A stretch of DNA of 19,783 bases from Myxococcales bacterium (GTDB lineage: Bacteria > Myxococcota > Myxococcia > Myxococcales > Myxococcaceae). The translations under genes were made by a program, and so were the position numbers. Positions within the stretch are counted from its first letter, which is position 1, and the number at the start of each line of letters is the position of its first letter. The notes under the pieces were generated by a model. It did no database searches. It had not been told where the DNA came from and saw only the letters and a list, made by a program, of their open reading frames with translations. Shown here piece by piece: positions 15,957-19,783 of the stretch. The stretch is from contig PMBV01000322.1 in NCBI GenBank assembly GCA_003153055.1, forward strand, positions 4,636-24,418, given 5' to 3'.

Positions 15957-17693
15957 ATGTGGCAGCTCGTCATCAACGGCCCGGGGTACTTCGACACGCT
16001 GTACGACTTGACCGAAGGAGTGACCCAGCTTGGCCGTGCCGACGAGAACGACATCGTCCTCTCCGGTGACCTCGTCTCGAGAAAGCACGCCCGGCTCCAC
16101 GTCAAGGGTGAGGCGTTGGTGCTGGAGGATCTCGGCAGCCGCAACGGGAGCCGGCTCAACGACCAGGCGGCGGTGGGCAGCAAGCCGCTCGAGGTCGGCG
16201 ACGTCGTTCTGGTGGGCGAGAACACCCTGCGGGTGAGGAGGCGCACGGCCGAGGAGGCGCGTGACACCGAGATGGTCGACGTAGCTGGCGGCGGCGCGGT
16301 GCGGCGCTTCGGTCGAGGCATCGACATTCGCGAGGCGCTGGTGATGACCCGCGATCTGACCGAGTCCACCGTCCTCCGGGCGCTGGACAACGTGGCGCCC
16401 TTCGAGCTCTCGGCCCCGCGGGTGTCACACCGCGGGCCCCACGACACCGACGAGAGCGAGCCCTCCACGCCCTTTGCGCTGGGCGACGAGGCCGACGCGC
16501 GGACCCCGGTGACCTTTCGCTGGTTGGCGCTCCTGTACCGGGTAGCCGAGTGCCTCGCGCGCGCCGACGGCCTCCAGGCCTTCCTCGACGAGACGACGGA
16601 TCTCGTGATGCAGCGGGTGGGGGCGACGACCGGCGTGGTGCTGCTCCGCCACCGCACCGGCGTGCTGGTGCCCTCGGCGGTGCGCCACTCGAAGAAGCTG
16701 ATGCGCGGCGAGGTGCCGGTGTCCGACGCGGTCATCGACACGGCCCTCGAGCAGGGCCAGGCCATCGCGGTGGCCGACGTGCAAGACGACAGCCGCTTTG
16801 CCGAGCGTGAGTCGGTGATGCTCTACGGAGTCGATCAGGTGCTGTGCATTCCCATCGGGAAGGCGGCGCCCTACTTGGGGGTGCTGTACCTCAACCGCGA
16901 CTCCCGCTCCGGTGAGTCGGTCGACGAGCTGCTCGACGTGTGCTCTGCCATTGCGCAGCTCATGCAGACCGGCATCGAGAAGCTCGAGCGCGCGGGGCAC
17001 GGCGACGATGCCCGCCTCCATCACGCCCTCGAACGTTTTCTTGGCCCCGAGGTGCTCGCGCGGCGACTGGCCGAGCTCAAACAGGGCACCGCGCAGCTGG
17101 CGCAGCTCGACGAGCGGCTGGTGACCGTCGTGCGCATCGAGCTCGTGGGGCTCGCGGCGCGCCTGGCCCGGCCACCCACCGAGCGGCTGGTGGCCCTGAT
17201 GGGCGAGTTCCAGCACCTCTGCACTCAGCTCGTCTTCAGCTTTCAGGGGACGGTGACTGGCTTCACGGCCGATGGGGCGGAGGTCGTCTTCGGGGCGCCG
17301 TACCAGCGCGGTGATGACGCGATTCGGGCCGTGCGCTCGGCCCTCGCGCTTCGAGCCGGCTGGGCGCGCAAGGTGGAGTCGATGGCCGAAGAGGACCGAG
17401 TGCCGCTGCGGGTCGGCCTCACCACCGGTCGGGCGATGGCGGGCACCACTGGCTCGGAGCACCGCCTCGACTTTCAAGTCATCGGCGAGCCGCCAACGCT
17501 GGCGGGCCTGGTGGCGGCGAGCGCCGAGCCGGGGCAGGTGCTGGTGACCTCCAAGACGCTGGCGGCCATCGGCGCTCGCTTCGACGTGAGCCCGCTGGGA
17601 GAGCGGGCGCTCCATGGCTCCAAGCAGCGCACGCCGCTCTACGAGGTGATGGACGAAGACCTCGGCTCGGGTACCCTCTCGGGCGTCCGCTGA
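15957..17693 (+). CDS. FHA-GAF protein with degenerate class III nucleotide cyclase domain
   Basis: A 578-aa cytoplasmic signalling protein. An intact FHA domain (about 1-95) has the phosphothreonine-binding residues in LGRADENDIVL, SRKHARL (41-47) and GSRNGSRL. A GAF sensor domain follows (about 185-345). The C-terminal class III cyclase-like domain (about 385-560) keeps the fold motifs (GTVTGFTADGAEVVFGAP, VGLTTGRAMAG, DFQVIGEPPTLAGLV). Against the canonical pattern, however, the first metal Asp is Glu395, the adenine-selecting Lys is Gly435, the transition-state Asn is Thr514 and the Arg is Leu518; only the second metal Asp439 and the base-recognition Asp505 remain. It is probably not a working cyclase. 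ATG 15957 starts directly at the FHA fold. It is cotranscribed with the pseudokinase; the FHA domain may read a phosphothreonine made by a nearby active kinase. Confidence 0.9.
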   Translation: MWQLVINGPGYFDTLYDLTEGVTQLGRADENDIVLSGDLVSRKHARLHVKGEALVLEDLGSRNGSRLNDQAAVGSKPLEVGDVVLVGENTLRVRRRTAEEARDTEMVDVAGGGAVRRFGRGIDIREALVMTRDLTESTVLRALDNVAPFELSAPRVSHRGPHDTDESEPSTPFALGDEADARTPVTFRWLALLYRVAECLARADGLQAFLDETTDLVMQRVGATTGVVLLRHRTGVLVPSAVRHSKKLMRGEVPVSDAVIDTALEQGQAIAVADVQDDSRFAERESVMLYGVDQVLCIPIGKAAPYLGVLYLNRDSRSGESVDELLDVCSAIAQLMQTGIEKLERAGHGDDARLHHALERFLGPEVLARRLAELKQGTAQLAQLDERLVTVVRIELVGLAARLARPPTERLVALMGEFQHLCTQLVFSFQGTVTGFTADGAEVVFGAPYQRGDDAIRAVRSALALRAGWARKVESMAEEDRVPLRVGLTTGRAMAGTTGSEHRLDFQVIGEPPTLAGLVAASAEPGQVLVTSKTLAAIGARFDVSPLGERALHGSKQRTPLYEVMDEDLGSGTLSGVR

Positions 17694-17730
17694 GGCCGAG
17701 GTTCGCGCTGGCGCTCAGTGAGGCGGGGCT

Positions 17731-17761
17731 CGGCGGTCCTCGCGGCTGACGGGGACCGCTC
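17731..17761 (+). terminator. Hairpin after the FHA-GAF gene, possible terminator
   Basis: GCGGTCC (17733-17739) pairs with GGACCGC (17753-17759); a G-U and a C-G pair extend the stem inward around a loop of about nine bases. It lies some 40 bp after the FHA-GAF stop codon. There is no T-run, so termination strength is uncertain. Confidence 0.45.
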
Positions 17762-18048
17762 CTGTCGATTCAACGCACCGTCAGCGCGATGACGGAGGCT
17801 CGGGCCAGCCGTTTGACGGCCCCCGTGGCGGGCCTACCCGGGCTCGCGAATTGCATTCCAAGGGCGTGCAACCAGTCTGTCGCACCCATCGAGCGCAACC
17901 ACCCACACTCGAGGCCACACGCCGTGTCCCCAGTTCCCTCTCGCTTTCCTTCGACAGTCCGGGCGGTTCGGGCGAGCCCTCGGCGCAGGTCGTCTCGGCT
18001 CACGTCGCCCGAGCCCCCGGTTCGTGGATCGGTCATTGGTGCCCCCTG

Positions 18049-18069
18049 GGTGACACTCTGGGTGTCACC
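18049..18069. promoter_or_regulatory. Palindrome upstream of the response regulator
   Basis: GGTGACAC (18049-18056) and its exact complement GTGTCACC (18062-18069), five bases apart, ending 24 bp before the response regulator ATG. The short spacing and position suit a dimeric regulator site; as RNA it would form a compact hairpin just upstream of the ribosome site. Confidence 0.4.
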
Positions 18070-18093
18070 TGAGCACTGCTGTTGGGGGTCGCG

Positions 18094-18489
18094 ATGAGTC
18101 GCGTGCTGGTGGTCGAAGACGAAGACATGCAGCGAACGGCCTTCGTGCGTGCCCTATCGAAGCTGGAAGAATGCTGTGTGATTGGAGTCGCCACGGTGGG
18201 GGCGGCGGTGGTGGCCATCGATGCGCACCGGCCAGATGTCATCGTGTCGGACATTGGGCTTCCTGACCGCCTGGGTGTCGAGCTCTTGAAGGAGTTGGCG
18301 GCCCGGAGCCTCGAGGTGCCAATCCTCTTCGTCACCGCCGATGTCCCGACCTACCGGGCGCTGGTGCCTCCCGAGCGCTTGTTGATGGAAAAGCCGGTGC
18401 CGCTCGCCACCCTGCGAGAGGTGATTCGTGGCTTGCTGGCGCAGGTCGCCCAGGTGGCACCTCACGAGACGACGCGGCTGGTCGGCTGA
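18094..18489 (+). CDS. Single-domain response regulator (receiver domain only)
   Basis: A 131-aa CheY-like receiver with the acidic pair in VVEDED (Glu8, Asp9), phosphoacceptor Asp53 in VIVSDIGLPD, the conserved Thr81 in FVTAD, and Lys100 in MEKPVPL. No output domain follows; a tail of about 20 residues ends the protein. It should act as a phosphorylated switch or phosphate relay for a sensor kinase not encoded in this window. ATG 18094 gives the natural MSRVLVVEDE start; an in-frame TTG at 18082 would add four residues. A G-rich stretch (TTGGGGGT) may serve as the ribosome site. A palindrome lies directly upstream, and a cupin gene follows after 55 bp on the same strand. Confidence 0.92.
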   Translation: MSRVLVVEDEDMQRTAFVRALSKLEECCVIGVATVGAAVVAIDAHRPDVIVSDIGLPDRLGVELLKELAARSLEVPILFVTADVPTYRALVPPERLLMEKPVPLATLREVIRGLLAQVAQVAPHETTRLVG

Positions 18490-18544
18490 AGGGTTGACCA
18501 CCGGCCCATGGGCCGCGTGAATGGGCGTCGGGAGGTCTCACCAC

Positions 18545-18892
18545 ATGAAGCCAGTCGATCGCTCCAGCGCGGAGCACTACATCTGGGGCCAGGTCTGCGA
18601 TGGCTGGCACCTGGTGAAGCGCCCCGACATGTCCATCATCACCGAGCGGGTCCCTCCGGGGGCTCGGGAGACGCGCCACCTGCACGGCACCGCCCGGCAG
18701 TTTTTCTTCGTGTTGAAGGGCACCGCGGTCATCGAGGCGAACGGCGCGCGGGTGACGTGTACCGAAGGGCAGGGCCTTGAGGTGGCTCCGGGAGTGCCGC
18801 ACCAGTTCATGAACGAGTCGAGCGAGCCGGTGGACTTTCTGGTGTTCTCGCACCCGACGACGAGGGGTGACCGCACCGAGGTCGAGGGCTGA
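18545..18892 (+). CDS. Small cupin-domain protein
   Basis: A 115-aa single-domain cupin, a metal-binding beta-barrel. Motif 1 reads PPGARETRHLHGTARQFFFV, which keeps the HxH metal ligands but has Gln where Glu is usual; motif 2, GLEVAPGVPHQFMN, is complete and supplies the third His. Function could be a small-molecule enzyme, dioxygenase or metal/ligand sensor; none can be chosen from sequence. The start is fixed by a strong GGAGGT eight bases before ATG 18545. It follows the response regulator by 55 bp, possibly in one transcript, and is the last recognisable gene before the repeat region. Confidence 0.88.
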   Translation: MKPVDRSSAEHYIWGQVCDGWHLVKRPDMSIITERVPPGARETRHLHGTARQFFFVLKGTAVIEANGARVTCTEGQGLEVAPGVPHQFMNESSEPVDFLVFSHPTTRGDRTEVEG

Positions 18893-19004
18893 GGACCGGT
18901 GGTCGGCGGCAAGGCGCTGGGCCGGCTGGGCGCTCGGGCACCGAGGGAGCCTGAGGCACCGCTCATCCGCAGTGGACCGGACTCCCCCAGGGGCGTCTCC
19001 TTCG

Positions 19005-19253
19005 CCCACTCCCCCCGCCCTCGCCCGCCGGGCGAGGGGGCCCGCTCTCAGGGCCGCGGGGCCCTGGACGACCGCCCTGCCGAAACGTTTCGTCTTGGGT
19101 GGCTGAACGTTGGAGGGGCGTGGCACTTCGTTCGGGCCTCCACCACCCCACTCGTTCACTCTGAGTCGAGAGCTTCTGGGTTCAGGCAATGCCCTCCGCC
19201 TTGGGCCCTCTGCCGGTCAAGGACCCCAGTGGGCTCCCTGCGAGCCTTTGAGA
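19005..19253 (+). repeat. Left arm of the inverted-repeat element
   Basis: Starts CCCACTCCCC. Contains a 10-bp-arm palindrome (19018-19038, one central base) and a hairpin CAGGGCC-GCGG-GGCCCTG (19049-19066) within the perfectly matching outer 71 bp, then the blocks TGGGTGGCT, GGGCCTCCACCACC, TCGAGAGCTTC, CAGGCAATGCCCTC, TTGGGCCCTCTGC and GTCAAGGACCCCAGTGG, all shared with the right arm. Confidence 0.85.
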
Positions 19254-19377
19254 TCGAGACAACTCTGCGAGGCCGCCGAGGACCCCCACGACGCTAAACG
19301 TGAGAGTGGTCGCAACCACCCGGGCCTCGACCATCGCCGCGGTTCACTCTACCCTGGCAAGCCCTCGGCAGTGCTGT

Positions 19378-19413
19378 CGCGACCGCGACCGCGACCGCGA
19401 CCGCGACCGCGAC
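19378..19413 (+). repeat. Perfect hexamer tandem repeat (CGCGAC)x6
   Basis: Six exact copies of CGCGAC in a row, in the loop between the two arms of the large inverted repeat. No gene covers it convincingly; one frame would encode alternating Arg and Asp. Such simple tracts change length by slippage and may be variable between strains. Confidence 0.95.
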
Positions 19414-19521
19414 GCGGGCTGGTTGCTTGCTCGCTGGACTGGACTGCGTCGCCGAAGGTCTCCTCCTCCGTTCGTCGGTCGCCCGCATCGAACGTGGCTC
19501 CTCGGCTACTCGCCGCGGCTG

Positions 19522-19769
19522 TCTCAATGGCTTGCAGGGAGTCCACTGGGGTCCTTGACCAGCAGAGGGCCCAAGACCGAGGGCATTGCCTGAGCCCTGA
19601 AGCTCTCGAGTCAGGGTGAACTGGGGCGGTGGTGGAGGCCCGGGCGAGCCGCCACGCCCAACCAACGTTTAGCCACCCAGGAGGAGCCCGTTGGCAGTGC
19701 GGTCGTCCAGGGCCCCGCGGCCCTGAGAGCGGGCCCCCTCGCCCGGCGGGCGAGGGCGGGGGGAGTGGG
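19522..19769 (-). repeat. Right arm of the inverted-repeat element
   Basis: Reverse complement of the left arm, running inward from 19769. The palindrome and hairpin of the left arm recur at 19736-19756 and 19708-19725. The arm stops 14 bp before the window end, so anything beyond it cannot be seen. Confidence 0.85.
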
Positions 19770-19783
19770 TGCGCCGGGATAAA

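Larger units (their letters stand above)
17694..18093. other. 400-bp stretch without a convincing gene
   Basis: Short open frames exist on both strands (for example minus 17770-18036 and plus 17789-18097), but their third-position G/C is lower than in real neighbours and no motif is visible. The stretch holds a hairpin just after the FHA-GAF gene (17731-17761) and a palindrome before the response regulator (18049-18069). No tRNA or other known RNA was recognised. Confidence 0.6.
19005..19769. repeat. Large nested inverted-repeat element (about 765 bp)
   Basis: Two arms of about 249 bp (19005-19253 and 19522-19769) are reverse complements of each other. The outer 71 bp match without a mismatch; the rest matches at roughly four positions in five by eye, with one poor patch near 19082-19095. 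Weaker likeness continues inward to about 19280 and 19495. The spacer holds a six-copy hexamer repeat. The match stops sharply at both outer ends and no target-site duplication was recognised. It could be a non-autonomous mobile element, two head-to-head copies of a dispersed repeat, or a structured RNA; the sequence does not decide. Confidence 0.85.
18893..19783. other. 891-bp terminal region without a convincing gene
   Basis: From the cupin stop codon to the window end no reading frame shows known motifs or the codon use of the neighbouring genes. Bases 18893-19004 contain nothing clear. From 19005 the region is a large inverted repeat with a central tandem repeat, listed separately. Frames within it on opposite strands give alike peptides only because the two arms are copies of each other. 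Confidence 0.7.

Noticed and set aside
17770..18036. 88-codon minus-strand frame in the gap after the FHA-GAF gene
   Set aside because: Third-position G/C is only about 70 percent by hand count, lower than in neighbours, and there is no motif or ribosome site.
17789..18097. 102-codon plus-strand frame in the same gap
   Set aside because: Codon use is unlike the neighbours, it reads through the palindrome, and it overlaps the response regulator start.
19378..19413. CRISPR-like array
   Set aside because: The units are contiguous 6-mers without spacers; this is a simple tandem repeat.
19110..19665. Two opposite-strand frames giving alike peptides (FTLSRELLGSGNA and FTLTRELQGSGNA)
   Set aside because: The likeness follows from the inverted DNA repeat. 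Differences fall at all codon positions, so selection for protein is not apparent.

Overview
The window looks like chromosomal DNA of a myxobacterium or close relative (Myxococcota). The evidence is very high GC with strong G/C preference at third codon positions, two Hanks-type Ser/Thr kinases plus a pseudokinase, a kinase carrying PilZ, J-like and TPR-like regions, an FHA-GAF-cyclase-like protein, an HDOD protein, and secreted hydrolases typical of a predatory or saprophytic lifestyle. The assignment is by gene content and style, not by a database match.

Layout. 2-3216 (+): two secreted hydrolases, a GH30 glycoside hydrolase cut by the window edge and a lipoprotein zinc metallopeptidase with a ricin-type lectin domain. 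3361-4401 (+): an unrecognised helical protein, convergent with 4408-6698 (-), which reads thyA, folA and an NmrA-like NAD(P)-binding protein. thyA and folA overlap by ATGA. 6810-9720 (+): a cytochrome c/FTR1 iron permease fusion, then an HDOD regulator, ending in a strong shared hairpin terminator. 9777-10856 (-): a membrane-anchored Ser/Thr kinase, divergent from a HAD hydrolase (10917-11804, +). 11816-14569 (-): a large Ser/Thr kinase-PilZ-J-like-TPR protein, divergent from an apparent two-gene operon (14786-17693, +) encoding a membrane pseudokinase and an FHA-GAF protein with a degenerate cyclase domain. 18094-18892 (+): a stand-alone receiver domain and a small cupin. 18893-19783 has no convincing gene but holds a large nested inverted repeat.

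The most interesting parts are these. First, the roughly 765-bp inverted-repeat element at 19005-19769: arms of about 249 bp whose outer 71 bp match perfectly, each with two small palindromes, around a loop with a perfect six-unit hexamer repeat. Second, the adjacent pair of apparent pseudoenzymes (14786-17693), beside a divergently transcribed kinase that looks active. Third, the iron permease promoter region, which suggests a leaderless mRNA under an operator-like dyad.
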